A stretch of 64,000 bases of DNA, from positions 1,922,001 through 1,986,000 of the forward strand of contig OY970239.1 in NCBI GenBank assembly GCA_963715405.1, given 5' to 3'. This stretch comes from JALZKA01 sp963715405. GTDB lineage: Bacteria; Actinomycetota; Thermoleophilia; Solirubrobacterales; 70-9. Below are positions 40,396 through 49,373 of this stretch, piece by piece; positions within the stretch are counted from its first letter, which is position 1; each line of letters opens with the position of its first letter. The translations under genes and the position numbers were made by a program. The notes beneath the pieces are model-generated. The model had not been told where the DNA came from, did no database searches, and saw nothing but the letters and a program-made list of their open reading frames with translations.

Positions 40396-40700
40396 TTCGA
40401 CTGCTCCTCTTCACCGGTCGGCTTCGGCTTCCGGACGAACATGCCGAGCATGCGGTCTGTGACCATGAAGCCGCCGACGATGTTGATCGCGCCGAATGCG
40501 ATCGCGATGAAGGCGATCGTCAGCTCGAGAGCGCCTTCGGCGTAGCCGGCGACGATGAGGCCGCCGAGCATGACGATCCCGTGGATTGCGTTCGTCTGCG
40601 ACATGAGCGGTGTGTGGAGGGTCGCGGGCACCTTCGAGATGACCGAGAAGCCGACGAACGCGGCAAGGACAAAGATCGTGAGCTCGGTAACGACGCTCAT
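40392..40700 (-). CDS. pntAB: NAD(P) transhydrogenase subunit alpha, membrane part
   Basis: 102 residues with three hydrophobic segments: VVTELTIFVLAAFVGFSVISK, TNAIHGIVMLGGLIVAGYAEG and LTIAFIAIAFGAINIVGGFMVTDRML. VPATLHTPLMSQTNAIHGIV is highly conserved in PntA C-terminal domains. In this organism PntA is split into a soluble and a membrane polypeptide, as in Rhodospirillum and mycobacteria. It overlaps both neighbours by 4 bp. Confidence 0.93.
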   Translation of the reverse strand: MSVVTELTIFVLAAFVGFSVISKVPATLHTPLMSQTNAIHGIVMLGGLIVAGYAEGALELTIAFIAIAFGAINIVGGFMVTDRMLGMFVRKPKPTGEEEQSK

Positions 40701-41806
40701 CGGGCCGTCCTTTCGCCGCGGATTTCGCCGTCGTGAGTGATGCAGGCGCCGGCGATCACCTCGTCGTCGAAGTTGAGGTTGAGCTGTCCGTCCTCTCCGA
40801 CGAGGAGACCGAGCAGGTTCTCGATGTTCTTCGCGTAGAGCTGCGAGGCGTGGGCCGCCATGTCCGACGCCAGATTCGCCGGCGCGATCACCTTGACGCC
40901 GTTGTCAGACACGACCGTGCTGCGCGCCTCGGTCAACTCGCAGTTTCCTCCGGAGTCGCCGGCGAGATCGATGATGACGGAGCCCGGCTTCATGTTCTTC
41001 ACGGCCTGGCGGGTCAAGAGGATCGGCGCGTCGCGGCCTGGGATCTGCGCCGTAGTGATGATCACGTCCTGCTTGCCGGCATTCTCGGCGAGCGCCTCGC
41101 GCACCTGCTCGTTCTCTTCCTCGGTCAGCGGCCGTGCGTAGCCGCCTTCGTCCTCGGCGTCGGGGATGAAGTCGAGCTCGAGCGGGCGGCCTCCGAGCGA
41201 GGCGATCTGCTCCCACGCCGCGCGGCGGATGTCAAAGCCCGAAACGACCGCGCCAAGGCGCTTGGCGGTGGCGATCGCCTGAAGGCCCGCAACTCCGGCT
41301 CCCAGCACCAGCACTCGCGAAGGGGAGACCGTGCCTGCCGCGGTGGTCATCATCGGAAAAAAGCGTCCTGCCTCACGCGCGGCGAGAAGGGTCGCCGCGT
41401 AGCCCGCGACGTTCGCCTGCGACGAGAGAGCGTCCATCGCCTGGGCGCGGGTAATGCGCGGAATCGCCTCCATCGCAAAGCTCGTGACGCCCGCGTCCGC
41501 AAGCGCCTTGTTCGTCTCGGCTGACGTGAGCGGCGCGAGGTGGCCGATGAGGAGCTTGCCCTTGCCGATCTTGCCGATCTCGTCCTTGGTAGGCACAGCG
41601 ACGCGAACGACCACGTCCGCGCCCCACGGGTCGCCGATCTCGGCGCCAGCCTCGGTGTACGAGTCGTCCGGATGACCCGACTCGGCCCCGGCCCCCGGCT
41701 CGACAACCACGTCAAGCTCTTTCTCGGTCAGGGTCTTGACCACGTCAGGAATCAGCGCGACGCGGCGCTCGCCCTCAGCCGTCTCTTTCGGAACCCCGAT
41801 CTTCAA
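40697..41806 (-). CDS. pntAA: NAD(P) transhydrogenase subunit alpha, NAD-binding part
   Basis: 369 residues from a TTG at 41806, where KIGVPKETAEGERRVALIPDVV, the family N-terminus, begins. Domain I features follow: SFAMEAIPRITRAQAMDALSSQANVAGY, the Rossmann VLVLGAGVAGLQAIATAKRLGAVVSGFDIR, and VIITTAQIPGRDAPILLTR. Longer in-frame starts run into the neighbouring gene and lack homology. TAGGCT, overlapping the preceding gene's stop, is 10 nt upstream of the TTG. It heads the pntAA-pntAB-pntB operon. Confidence 0.92.
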   Translation of the reverse strand: MKIGVPKETAEGERRVALIPDVVKTLTEKELDVVVEPGAGAESGHPDDSYTEAGAEIGDPWGADVVVRVAVPTKDEIGKIGKGKLLIGHLAPLTSAETNKALADAGVTSFAMEAIPRITRAQAMDALSSQANVAGYAATLLAAREAGRFFPMMTTAAGTVSPSRVLVLGAGVAGLQAIATAKRLGAVVSGFDIRRAAWEQIASLGGRPLELDFIPDAEDEGGYARPLTEEENEQVREALAENAGKQDVIITTAQIPGRDAPILLTRQAVKNMKPGSVIIDLAGDSGGNCELTEARSTVVSDNGVKVIAPANLASDMAAHASQLYAKNIENLLGLLVGEDGQLNLNFDDEVIAGACITHDGEIRGERTAR

Positions 41807-41816
41807 AGCGCGCGAG

Positions 41817-41822
41817 AGCCTA
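41817..41822 (-). promoter_or_regulatory. -10 hexamer TAGGCT for pnt operon
   Basis: TAGGCT on the minus strand is 10 nt from the TTG at 41806. Its TAG is also the stop codon of the upstream reductase gene. Confidence 0.45.
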
Positions 41823-42947
41823 TCCGGCTGAGCGCTTAATTCCGCACTCCGCGCAGCCCGCCTCGAAGCGGTCGAGGCCGAACGCCTCCACGGGGCCCAG
41901 GGCTCCTGCGCCGGCCTGCGCGGCATGCCCCGCAGCGGTCGCCTCGGCAGCCCACGCCAGCATGAGGCCCGTGAACTCGTAGCCACTCACGCCGTCGGTC
42001 TGAACGCGCTCGATCACGCTGCCGCCTTCATCGAGCGCCTCGCCCACGAAGATGGACCCGCCGCTTCTGCGAGCCTCCTCGTCGGGGCCGCCGGTGGAGG
42101 TCTTGACCAGCCGCTCGACCGCCTTGCTCGTCGCAGTGCGGACGCCAGGGATCTTCGTCACGCCCGACCCGACAAGGGAAAAGGCCTGCACCGCTCTCGA
42201 CTGGCGTCCGAACCAGCCCAGGTAGACCTCGACGTCTCGGAGGCCCGGATAGACCCGCGGCAGCGAGAACGCCTCTGAAGTGCCGACCGAGATTCCCGCT
42301 CTCTGCCTGCTGCCCACCGGAAAGGAATGGATCTTCTTCGCGCCACGCTCGGTGACGAGGCTGCCGTCGCGAAACTGGAAGCTCGGCTCAGAGAGCGTGC
42401 CCATGAGGGAAGCGCGCGTGCCGCCGCTCATGCCGCCGAGGCCCTCGCCCGTCGCGAAGTAGCCGATCCGGACCCCCGCTGCACCGTCGGCCTCGCTCAG
42501 CGCCAAGGCGCCGGTCAGGTTGCCGGGCGCCCAGTCGTAGCCCATCGCGGTCATGGCGATCGTCCCGCTGCCAGCTGCGCGCGGCCCGCCCTGCACGAAC
42601 ACCTTCCGGACGAACGGCGGCTCGCCGGTCGAGTCGATGTAGTGGGCGCCCGCGTCGATTGCGGCATCCAGTGCCGAGTCGCCCCAGCGCGCGAACGGCC
42701 CGACGGTGGTGACGAGCGTGTCCCCCTTCTCGATGAGCGCCCGGATCGACGGGGGGTCGGAGACGTCGGCAACGGCGGCCTCGAGCCCGCCCAGCTCACT
42801 CGCGAGCGCCTCGACCGCTTCCCGGCGTCGAGCGGCCAGCACGGGCTTCATGCCCCGCTTGACCATCGCCCGCGCCGTGAGGTCGCCCGTGTAGCCAGTA
42901 GCGCCGAAAAGCACGACACGGCCGGTGGCGGAGCTCGCCTCGTTCAC
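41820..42947 (-). CDS. Saccharopine-dehydrogenase-like (trans-acting enoyl reductase type) protein
   Basis: 375 residues from a GTG. VVLFGATGYTGDLTARAMVKRGMKPVLAARRREAVEALA is the NADP-binding motif, with VTTVGPFARWGDSALDAAIDAGAHYIDSTGEPPFV typical of the mycobacterial Rv2449/Rv2953 group. Rv2953 is a trans-acting enoyl reductase for phthiocerol lipids; the function here is unknown. VSGYEFTGLMLAWAAEATA near the end is conserved. The GTG overlaps the upstream membrane protein stop (GTGA), and its stop codon is part of the pntAA promoter. Confidence 0.82.
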   Translation of the reverse strand: MNEASSATGRVVLFGATGYTGDLTARAMVKRGMKPVLAARRREAVEALASELGGLEAAVADVSDPPSIRALIEKGDTLVTTVGPFARWGDSALDAAIDAGAHYIDSTGEPPFVRKVFVQGGPRAAGSGTIAMTAMGYDWAPGNLTGALALSEADGAAGVRIGYFATGEGLGGMSGGTRASLMGTLSEPSFQFRDGSLVTERGAKKIHSFPVGSRQRAGISVGTSEAFSLPRVYPGLRDVEVYLGWFGRQSRAVQAFSLVGSGVTKIPGVRTATSKAVERLVKTSTGGPDEEARRSGGSIFVGEALDEGGSVIERVQTDGVSGYEFTGLMLAWAAEATAAGHAAQAGAGALGPVEAFGLDRFEAGCAECGIKRSAG

Positions 42948-44422
42948 GAGGACTCCTCGAGCTCCACGCGCAGCTCGGGTGGGATCGGCGCGGTCGCAGC
43001 GCCTTGGAGGACCGCGGCGACGGTCTGCCTGAGCCTTGGGGAGTGGCTTTGAAGCTCGTCGAGCCCCAGCGCCGGGGTGCCGTAGTCGTCTGCGACGCCG
43101 TAGTACTGCGCCGGCGAGAGCGGGAAGCGATGCCTTCCGACGCTGGCTTTGAGCTCGTCGTTTACCGCCTCCCACTCTTCCGGCGTGACCGGGTCGAGGT
43201 CGCGCGCGAGGTCATAAGCGAGCGCCTCCGCCTTGAGGGCAAGGGCGCTGTCGTCAAGGGTCCCGGCGCGCCGCTCGAGCGTCGCCGCGTTGCTGAGAAT
43301 CGCAAAAGCCATGAGTGCTCCCGCGAACGCTATCGCGATCCGGCCGCGTGGCTCGCGAAGGAGGCCTCGCCAATCCGCGCCGCGCGCGAGCTCGGCGATC
43401 AGGAGGAGCAGCGCCACGGCGCTCGGCAGGACGTAGCGCTCGAGGTTCGGCTCACGGGTCCCGCCCGGAGCCAGCAGAGCCGCGCCAACCAGGATGAGGG
43501 TGCAAGCCGAAAAAGCGAGGATCCCCGGGCGCGACTCCGGCCTCGAGACGAACGCTGCCACACAGGCGGCCACGAGAACGGCCGCGAGCGCCCAGCCCAC
43601 CGCGGACCCATCGCCTTGGAGCGCGCCGAGGGAGACGAGATCGCCCTCCGCCACACCCGCAACGCGCGAGAGGAGCCCAGCGACACCATCGGCGAGATAC
43701 TCGGGTGCCTCCGCGGCCCGCTCGGTCAAAGACGGTGCGCCCTCGCGATCGGCAGGTGCAGGCCGAAGGACGAGCAAGAACAGGAGGAGCGGAACCGCGA
43801 AGACCCACGAGCCAAGCGCGCGATCGCGAAGGCTCGCAGCGGGCCGGAAGAGGACGATGACCGCGGCGGCGGCACAGAACGCAAGCCCGCCCGGATGGCA
43901 CGCAACTGCGATCACGAGCAGGACCATCGCGAGCAGGTCGAATCGCACCGTCTTGCGCTCGAGTGCGAGGAGGGCCAGGAGCGAGGCCGCGAGGCTCATC
44001 ATCGCGGGGCTTCGAAGCGAGGTGGCGAGCACCTCGGCCGACGTGCCGAGGAAAAGGACCAAAGCGACGGCGGGCAGTGCCGCGATCGAACCGACCCGCC
44101 TGCGAAGGAGCTCGAACAGGGCGCACGCGACGACCGCAAGGAGCACGAAGGACATGAGCCTGAACGGAACGTGCGATTCGATTCCGAAAACCTCGAAGAG
44201 CCCCTGGTAGACGACGAGCGGGACCGGAATCGAGTACTTCCCCACGTCCGGGTCGAAGCCCCGCTGGAGCGCGCCCTCCGTCGAGGTCCATTCGGCGTAC
44301 CGCCACTCGTCTCCCAGGATCGTCATCTCCGGGGTCCAGCTCCAGCTGAGGGCGCAGGCGAGAACCGTCAATACGGCGACGCCGGCCCAGCCCGCGATGT
44401 TGAGCCGGTCGGCCTCGCTCAC
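42944..44422 (-). CDS. Polytopic membrane protein, possible GT-C-type glycosyltransferase
   Basis: 492 residues with about ten hydrophobic segments, for example AGWAGVAVLTVLACALSWSW, LMSFVLLAVVACALFELL and LLAMVLLVIAVACHPGGLAF. The first periplasmic loop contains GDEWRYAEW, an acidic motif in the position expected for GT-C glycosyltransferases; this is suggestive only. The last 120 residues are soluble. The gene overlaps both the upstream LLM gene and the downstream reductase by 4 bp, so all three are one transcript. Confidence 0.65.
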   Translation of the reverse strand: MSEADRLNIAGWAGVAVLTVLACALSWSWTPEMTILGDEWRYAEWTSTEGALQRGFDPDVGKYSIPVPLVVYQGLFEVFGIESHVPFRLMSFVLLAVVACALFELLRRRVGSIAALPAVALVLFLGTSAEVLATSLRSPAMMSLAASLLALLALERKTVRFDLLAMVLLVIAVACHPGGLAFCAAAAVIVLFRPAASLRDRALGSWVFAVPLLLFLLVLRPAPADREGAPSLTERAAEAPEYLADGVAGLLSRVAGVAEGDLVSLGALQGDGSAVGWALAAVLVAACVAAFVSRPESRPGILAFSACTLILVGAALLAPGGTREPNLERYVLPSAVALLLLIAELARGADWRGLLREPRGRIAIAFAGALMAFAILSNAATLERRAGTLDDSALALKAEALAYDLARDLDPVTPEEWEAVNDELKASVGRHRFPLSPAQYYGVADDYGTPALGLDELQSHSPRLRQTVAAVLQGAATAPIPPELRVELEESS

Positions 44423-45471
44423 GCGATCAAGGCCGCGAGGCGCTCGATCGTGTGGAGTCGCTCGCCCTTGTCGAGATGGACGGGCGAGCAGATGAGGCGG
44501 TCGATGCCGGCCTCGGAGAACGATGAGATTTTCTTCGCCACCTCGTCCTCGCTCCCGACCAGGGACGTCGCGTCAACAAGCTCGTCGGGGATCGCGTTAT
44601 AGGCCTCGTCGCGCTTGCCGTCGAGGTAGAGCGACTGCACCTCGTCCGCCACCTCGCCGAAGCCGAAGCGGTGCGTGAGGTCAACGTAGAAGTTGGTCTT
44701 CCGCGAGCCCATCCCGCCCAGGTAGAGCAGGAGCCCGGCCTTGACCACGGCGCGCGCGGCATCCAGGTCGCCGTCGATCGCGACCTGGACGGAGGGCGAG
44801 ATCTCGAGGTCTTCGCGGGAGCGCCCGCCCTTGGCGAAGCCCGCTTCGAGGTGCTCGCCCCAGGTCTCCTCCAGCTTCTCCACCGAAAAGAAGATCGGGA
44901 TCCAGCCGTCGCAGAGCTCGGCTGCCATCTCGACCGACTTGCGCCCGATCGCGCCGACGAAGACCGGGATCTCGTCGCGGACCGGATGAAAGTTCAGCTT
45001 GAGCGCCTTGCCCTGGCCGGTGCCGCCCTCGATCGGGAGCTGCCAGTGCTCGCCCGAGTGCTCGAGCGGGCCCTTTCGCGCGACTATCTCGCGCACGATC
45101 TCGATGTACTCGCGGGTGCGACCCCACGGCTTCGCGTACTCGACGCCGTACCAGCCCTCGGACACCTGAGGACCCGACGGCCCGAAGCCGAAGATGAAGC
45201 GCCCGCCCGAGAGCGCGTCAATCGTGGCGCCCGCCATCGCCGCGGCCGCGGGAGGCCGCGCCGGCACCTGCATGATCGCGGCGCCGAGCTTGAGCTTCGT
45301 CGTATGCGGAACGAGCCAGGCGAGGACAGAGACCACGTCCGAGCCGTATGACTCGGCGACCCAGACGGAGTCGAAACCCGCGTCCTCGGCCGCTCTCACG
45401 ATCTCGATCGCCTCGTCGCCGGAAGGCCCGATCCCCCAGTAGCCGAGGTTGAGTCCTAGCTTCGGCGCCAT
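44419..45471 (-). CDS. LLM-class F420-dependent oxidoreductase
   Basis: 350 residues. KLGLNLGYWGIGPSGDEAIEIVRAAEDAGFDSVWVAES and GAAIMQVPARPPAAAAMAGATIDALSGGRFIFGFGPSGPQV are the typical LLM/F420 N-terminal and cofactor regions, with IPVFVGAIGRKSVEMAAELCDGWIP later. The subgroup resembles mycobacterial F420 oxidoreductases. The substrate is unknown. TAGGCT is 10 nt before the ATG, and the gene heads the operon with the membrane protein and reductase. Confidence 0.88.
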   Translation of the reverse strand: MAPKLGLNLGYWGIGPSGDEAIEIVRAAEDAGFDSVWVAESYGSDVVSVLAWLVPHTTKLKLGAAIMQVPARPPAAAAMAGATIDALSGGRFIFGFGPSGPQVSEGWYGVEYAKPWGRTREYIEIVREIVARKGPLEHSGEHWQLPIEGGTGQGKALKLNFHPVRDEIPVFVGAIGRKSVEMAAELCDGWIPIFFSVEKLEETWGEHLEAGFAKGGRSREDLEISPSVQVAIDGDLDAARAVVKAGLLLYLGGMGSRKTNFYVDLTHRFGFGEVADEVQSLYLDGKRDEAYNAIPDELVDATSLVGSEDEVAKKISSFSEAGIDRLICSPVHLDKGERLHTIERLAALIA

Positions 45472-45481
45472 CGCCCGGGGG

Positions 45482-45487
45482 AGCCTA
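45482..45487 (-). promoter_or_regulatory. -10 hexamer TAGGCT for LLM operon
   Basis: On the minus strand TAGGCT is 10 nt before the ATG at 45471, with no Shine-Dalgarno between. Confidence 0.5.
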
Positions 45488-45504
45488 TCGGCAGATCCCC
45501 AATG

Positions 45505-45534
45505 CGAAGCGGCCGCCCGGAGGCGGCCGCTTCG
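45505..45534. terminator. Strong hairpin after osmolyte transporter operon
   Basis: A 13-bp perfect stem, CGAAGCGGCCGCC (45505-45517) with GGCGGCCGCTTCG (45522-45534), loop CGGA. It follows the substrate-binding protein gene read on the minus strand. There is no U-tract. Confidence 0.6.
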
Positions 45535-45555
45535 GCACTGTGCTTTGTGCGCGCC

Positions 45556-46539
45556 CTACTCGACGTAGCCCGCTGCCGAGAGGTAGTCGGCCGCGACGTC
45601 GGCCGGATCCTCGCGGTCAAGCGAGACGCGGGCGTTCAGCTCCTGCATTACCTCCAGGTCCAGTTGCTCCTGAACGAGCTCGATCGTCTCCTGAAAGTCA
45701 GGACCGGCCTCGTCGACCGCTTCCTGACTCGCCGTGACGATCACATTCCCCGAAGGCAGAAGCGCCTGATCGTCTTCGAGGATCGTGTACGTCTCGGGAT
45801 CCTCATAGAGCTGACCATCAGTCGTGAACAGGATCGACAGGTCCGCGTCGCCGTTGTCGAGCACGTCGTAGCGGAGTTCAGGATCGACTGATTTGAAATC
45901 ACCGAACTTGAGTCCGTAATTCTGCTCGAGTCCGAGCAGGCAGTCGATCCGCTCTTCGCACTCGGTTGTGCCGTAAAGCGTCAGATCCTCCGAGACGCCC
46001 TCGAGGTCCGAGATCGTCTCGAGCCCTTCAGCTTCGGCCGTCTCCGTGAGGAGGCCAACCGCGTTCGCGCTCGTGAATGGAGTCGGAGCGAAAGCCACCA
46101 GGCCGTCCGCGCTGAGCTCCTCGTTCGCCAGATCGGCCGCCTCCTGAGCATCGCCCGGAACTTCCTCTGGCGCCACGCCGTAAAGGCTCGTCAGCGTCGT
46201 CGAGGTGTATTCGGGATACGCGTCTATCTCGCCTGTCTCGAGCGCCTTCTTGGCTACGACCTCAGAGCCGAGGTTCAGTTCGGTCTCGACGGTGTAACCC
46301 GCCGCCTCGAGCGCCTGTGCATAGATCTCGCCGAGGATGAACTGCTCGTCGAAGTTCTTCGAGCCGACCGTCACCTCCACCCCCTCGTTGTCGGGGTTTG
46401 ACTCGATCGCGGTCGAAGATGAGCTGGACTCTTCTGATTCCGAGCCATCCTCGTCGTCTCCGCACGCCGCAACACCGAACGCGATAACCCCCGCTGCCAA
46501 AAGCGCGAAAAGCGCGCGCAGGTAATTACTGAAGCTCAT
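45556..46539 (-). CDS. Osmolyte ABC transporter substrate-binding lipoprotein (OpuC/ProX type)
   Basis: 327 residues. The signal sequence ends GVIAFGVAAC, a lipobox with cysteine followed by GDDED and an acidic-serine linker. The binding domain starts EVTVGSKNFDEQFILGEIYAQALEAAGYTV, the OpuAC hallmark, and contains IDAYPEYTSTTLTSL, VAFAPTPFTSANAVGLLTE and the final SLDREDPADVAADYLSAAG. It probably binds choline, betaine, carnitine or a similar compatible solute outside the membrane. GAGGGAAG fixes the ATG at 46539. It is the last gene of a four-gene operon. Confidence 0.9.
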   Translation of the reverse strand: MSFSNYLRALFALLAAGVIAFGVAACGDDEDGSESEESSSSSTAIESNPDNEGVEVTVGSKNFDEQFILGEIYAQALEAAGYTVETELNLGSEVVAKKALETGEIDAYPEYTSTTLTSLYGVAPEEVPGDAQEAADLANEELSADGLVAFAPTPFTSANAVGLLTETAEAEGLETISDLEGVSEDLTLYGTTECEERIDCLLGLEQNYGLKFGDFKSVDPELRYDVLDNGDADLSILFTTDGQLYEDPETYTILEDDQALLPSGNVIVTASQEAVDEAGPDFQETIELVQEQLDLEVMQELNARVSLDREDPADVAADYLSAAGYVE

Positions 46540-46599
46540 GATGGCTTCCCTCTCTCTTCGTGGACTGGTTAAACCGACCGACGCCGCAAGCCTATGCAC

Positions 46600-47319
46600 T
46601 TATGCGACTTGGCGTTGCAGCTTCACGCCCTTGGGCGTAAGCGCGCTTTGAAGGCCCGCGAGCCCAAGCTCGACTGAGAGCGCGAGCAGCGCGACCAGGA
46701 TCGCACCCGCGATCACGCCCGCATCCCCATAGACGTTTGGCGAGAGGATGAATCGGCCAAGCGTGTCAACGCTCGCCAGGGGCGCGATGGCTGCGGTCGC
46801 AACGACGTTGATCGCGCTCGTCCTGACCCCCGTCATGATCGTCGGCGCGGCCAGCGGCAATTCGATGCGAAGCGCGATGGCGCGTTCCGACATGCCCATC
46901 CCCCGCGCCGCCTCGACCGCCGTGCCGTCGACCTGCTTGATCCCAACGAACGTGTTGGTGAGAATCGGCGGGACCGCCAAAACCGTGAGGGCAAGCATGA
47001 CGTTGTCGAAGCCGGTGCCGATGAAGGCCACGAAGAGCGCGATGAGCACGAGCTCGGGCAGGGCGCGCCCGGCGTTGCCGGCGGCAATCGCGAAGAGCTC
47101 CCCTCGCCCACGGTGCCCCAGGTAGATGCCGAGCGGAAGCGCGATCGCGAGGCCGAGCGCCATGGCGGCAGCGCTCAGCGCAACGTGGGTGACGAGGAGG
47201 TCCCAGACCTTGTCGAGGCCGCCGACCTCGCCGCGAGCGAGCGGCGACTCCTGGCCAGAGAAGATGAACTCGAACGCGTCGCCGAACGATCCGAGGAATC
47301 CCGGCGTGAGTTCGATCAT
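46600..47319 (-). CDS. Osmolyte ABC transporter permease (second)
   Basis: 239 residues, about six membrane helices. HVALSAAAMALGLAIALPLGIYLGH and VPPILTNTFVGIKQVDGTAVEAARGMGMSERAIALRIELPLAAPTIMTGVRT contain the EAA loop (EAARGMG) that docks to the ATPase. It belongs to the OpuCB/OpuCD (BPD_transp_1) group and forms a heterodimeric pore with the upstream permease. It overlaps that gene by 4 bp. Confidence 0.9.
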   Translation of the reverse strand: MIELTPGFLGSFGDAFEFIFSGQESPLARGEVGGLDKVWDLLVTHVALSAAAMALGLAIALPLGIYLGHRGRGELFAIAAGNAGRALPELVLIALFVAFIGTGFDNVMLALTVLAVPPILTNTFVGIKQVDGTAVEAARGMGMSERAIALRIELPLAAPTIMTGVRTSAINVVATAAIAPLASVDTLGRFILSPNVYGDAGVIAGAILVALLALSVELGLAGLQSALTPKGVKLQRQVA

Positions 47320-48095
47320 GCCGCCCTCGATCGCGCCATCGCTGCCTCAAAGCGCCGCGAGCGCTTTTTGCCTGGCTCGCCCGCCGTCTGCCAGCGCGTG
47401 AGCCTTCTCTGAGCAAGCAGAAAAAGGATGTCGAAGATGACCGCCATTCCCACCGCAAGAACCGTCACGACGAGGATGTTCGTCTTGAAGGTGATGTTCG
47501 AGCCCGTGACGATCTGGGTGCCCAGCCCTCCGCCCCCTGCGAAGTCGGCAAGAGTCGCAATCGCCACGGTCGAGACCGTCGCGATCCGGAGCCCCGCGAC
47601 GATCTCGGGCACAGCGAGGGGGAACTCGACTTTCCACAACATCTGACGGCTGGTCATGCCCATCCCCTGCCCTGCGTCCTTGGGCCCGACCGGGACGTTG
47701 TTAAGGCCGGCGACGATGTTGCGGTAGATGATCTGGACGTTGTAGGCGGTGAGCGCGATCAACGCCGTGTCGACGCCGCGCCCCGTGATCGGCAGGAGGA
47801 GAAAGAAGAAGGCGACGCTCGGGATCGTGTAGAGGATGCCCGTGAAGCCGACAAACGGAGGCACCAGCCAGCGCCGCCGGTGGGAGAGGACGGCCATCCC
47901 CATCGCGAGCGCGAACCCCAGGATCACGGAGATCCCGACGAGATAGAGGTGCTCCAGCGTGGGCGTGACGTAGCGGTCCGAGAAGTTCTCGGCGATCCAG
48001 TCGAAGCAGAACGCCCCGTTGTCCTGAATGCACTGGTCGTCAGAGTCGCCGGCTAGCTCTTCGGCGAGGGACTGGCCGAGCGGAGCAAGCGTCAC
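47316..48095 (-). CDS. Osmolyte ABC transporter permease (first)
   Basis: 259 residues. YVTPTLEHLYLVGISVILGFALAMGMAVLSH starts the membrane domain; GLNNVPVGPKDAGQGMGMTSRQMLWKVEFPLAVPEIVAGLRIATVSTVAIATL is the EAA loop region. An N-terminal periplasmic stretch with two cysteines (CIQDNGAFC) precedes the first helix, longer than usual for OpuCB. It overlaps the ATPase gene by 4 bp. Confidence 0.9.
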   Translation of the reverse strand: MTLAPLGQSLAEELAGDSDDQCIQDNGAFCFDWIAENFSDRYVTPTLEHLYLVGISVILGFALAMGMAVLSHRRRWLVPPFVGFTGILYTIPSVAFFFLLLPITGRGVDTALIALTAYNVQIIYRNIVAGLNNVPVGPKDAGQGMGMTSRQMLWKVEFPLAVPEIVAGLRIATVSTVAIATLADFAGGGGLGTQIVTGSNITFKTNILVVTVLAVGMAVIFDILFLLAQRRLTRWQTAGEPGKKRSRRFEAAMARSRAA

Positions 48096-49276
48096 TGGGC
48101 CAAGGGCCTTTCGGCCGCGGGATGCTCGTCTTCGACCGCCTCGCGCGAGTTCAGGAAGTCCTGCACGATCTCGATCGAAAGCACGCCCGCGATCCGGCCC
48201 GAGCCGTCGACGACCGGTGCGTAGTGGCTCTCGGCCTGGAGCAAATCCGAGAGCGCGTCGCGCATGACGTCGGAGGAATCCAGGATCGGATTGGGCGAGG
48301 AATCGGGCACGTCCGGCACGAGGTCCTTTCGCAGATCCGCCTCGGAAAGCCAGCCGAGCGGCTTTCGCTCGGAATCGACGAGGAGAGCGTGAGGCACCTC
48401 GGCGCCTTCGAGCTTTGCCCTGATCTCGCCCGTCGACTGTCCGACGAACGCAAGCGGCGCCTCCCAGAGATCTACGTCTGAGACGCGCATCAGCGCGAGG
48501 CGCTTGAGCGCACGGTCGGCACCGACGAAGTCCTCAACGAACGGGTCGGCCGGAGCCATCAGGAGCTCGGCAGGGGTCGCGTACTGGGCGAGGTGGCCGC
48601 CTTCCTGAAGCACGGCGATCCGGTCGCCCATCTTGATCGCCTCGTCGATGTCGTGGGTCACGAAGAGAATGGTCTTCCTCACCTCCGCCTGGAGGCGCAA
48701 GAACTCGTTTTGGAGGCGCTCGCGGTTGATCGGATCGACGGCGCCGAACGGCTCGTCCATGAGCATCACGCCGGGGTTCGCCGCAAGCGCGCGAGCGACG
48801 CCCACCCGCTGCTGCTGCCCGCCCGAGAGCTGCGCGGGGTAGCGGTCGCGAAGCTCCGGGTCGAGGCCGATCAGCTTGATCAGTTCATCTACCCGCTCCT
48901 GCGTGCGAGCCTGGTCCCAACCGAGCATTCCCGGCAATGTGGCGATGTTCTCGCCGATCGTCCGGTGCGGGAACAGGCCAATCTGCTGGATCACATAGCC
49001 GATCTCGCGTCTGAGCTCTGACGGCGTCCTGTCACGAACCGAGCGGTCGCCGACCAGGACGTCGCCTTCCGTGATCTCGACCATGCGGTTCACCATCCGC
49101 ATCGCGGTGGTCTTGCCGCAACCGGAGGGTCCGACGAGGACGCAGATCTCGCCTGCCGCAACCTCGAGGCTCAGCGAATCGACGGCGGTATCGGCCGCGC
49201 CCGGATAGCGCTTGGTCGCGTCCCGGTACGTGACGGGAAGCGCCTCCGCGCCGTTTGAAGGGGCCTCGCCGGACAC
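48092..49276 (-). CDS. Osmolyte ABC transporter ATP-binding protein with CBS pair (OpuCA type)
   Basis: 394 residues from the GTG at 49276. ABC signature elements: Walker A VLVGPSGCGKTTAMRM, Q-loop GYVIQQIGLFPHRTIGEN, signature LSGGQQQRVGVARAL, Walker B GVMLMDEPFGAVDP and switch His in VTHDIDEA. The C-terminus (about 265-385) has a CBS-domain pair, which in OpuA-type transporters senses ionic strength or nucleotides. TACGAT 7 nt upstream supports the GTG; the longer frame to 49594 overlaps the divergent P-type ATPase gene. It leads the four-gene operon. Confidence 0.92.
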   Translation of the reverse strand: MSGEAPSNGAEALPVTYRDATKRYPGAADTAVDSLSLEVAAGEICVLVGPSGCGKTTAMRMVNRMVEITEGDVLVGDRSVRDRTPSELRREIGYVIQQIGLFPHRTIGENIATLPGMLGWDQARTQERVDELIKLIGLDPELRDRYPAQLSGGQQQRVGVARALAANPGVMLMDEPFGAVDPINRERLQNEFLRLQAEVRKTILFVTHDIDEAIKMGDRIAVLQEGGHLAQYATPAELLMAPADPFVEDFVGADRALKRLALMRVSDVDLWEAPLAFVGQSTGEIRAKLEGAEVPHALLVDSERKPLGWLSEADLRKDLVPDVPDSSPNPILDSSDVMRDALSDLLQAESHYAPVVDGSGRIAGVLSIEIVQDFLNSREAVEDEHPAAERPLAQ

Positions 49277-49283
49277 CGCGGCG

Positions 49284-49289
49284 ATCGTA
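49284..49289 (-). promoter_or_regulatory. -10 hexamer TACGAT for osmolyte transporter operon
   Basis: On the minus strand TACGAT lies 7 nt before the GTG at 49276 and decides that start. Confidence 0.5.
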
Positions 49290-49373
49290 TAGCGGACGTG
49301 GGTCGAGTTGTTCCCGGTATCCGGGAACGAGACGCCCCACGACGGGCTCGAGGGCGCGTGTTTAGATGGACGC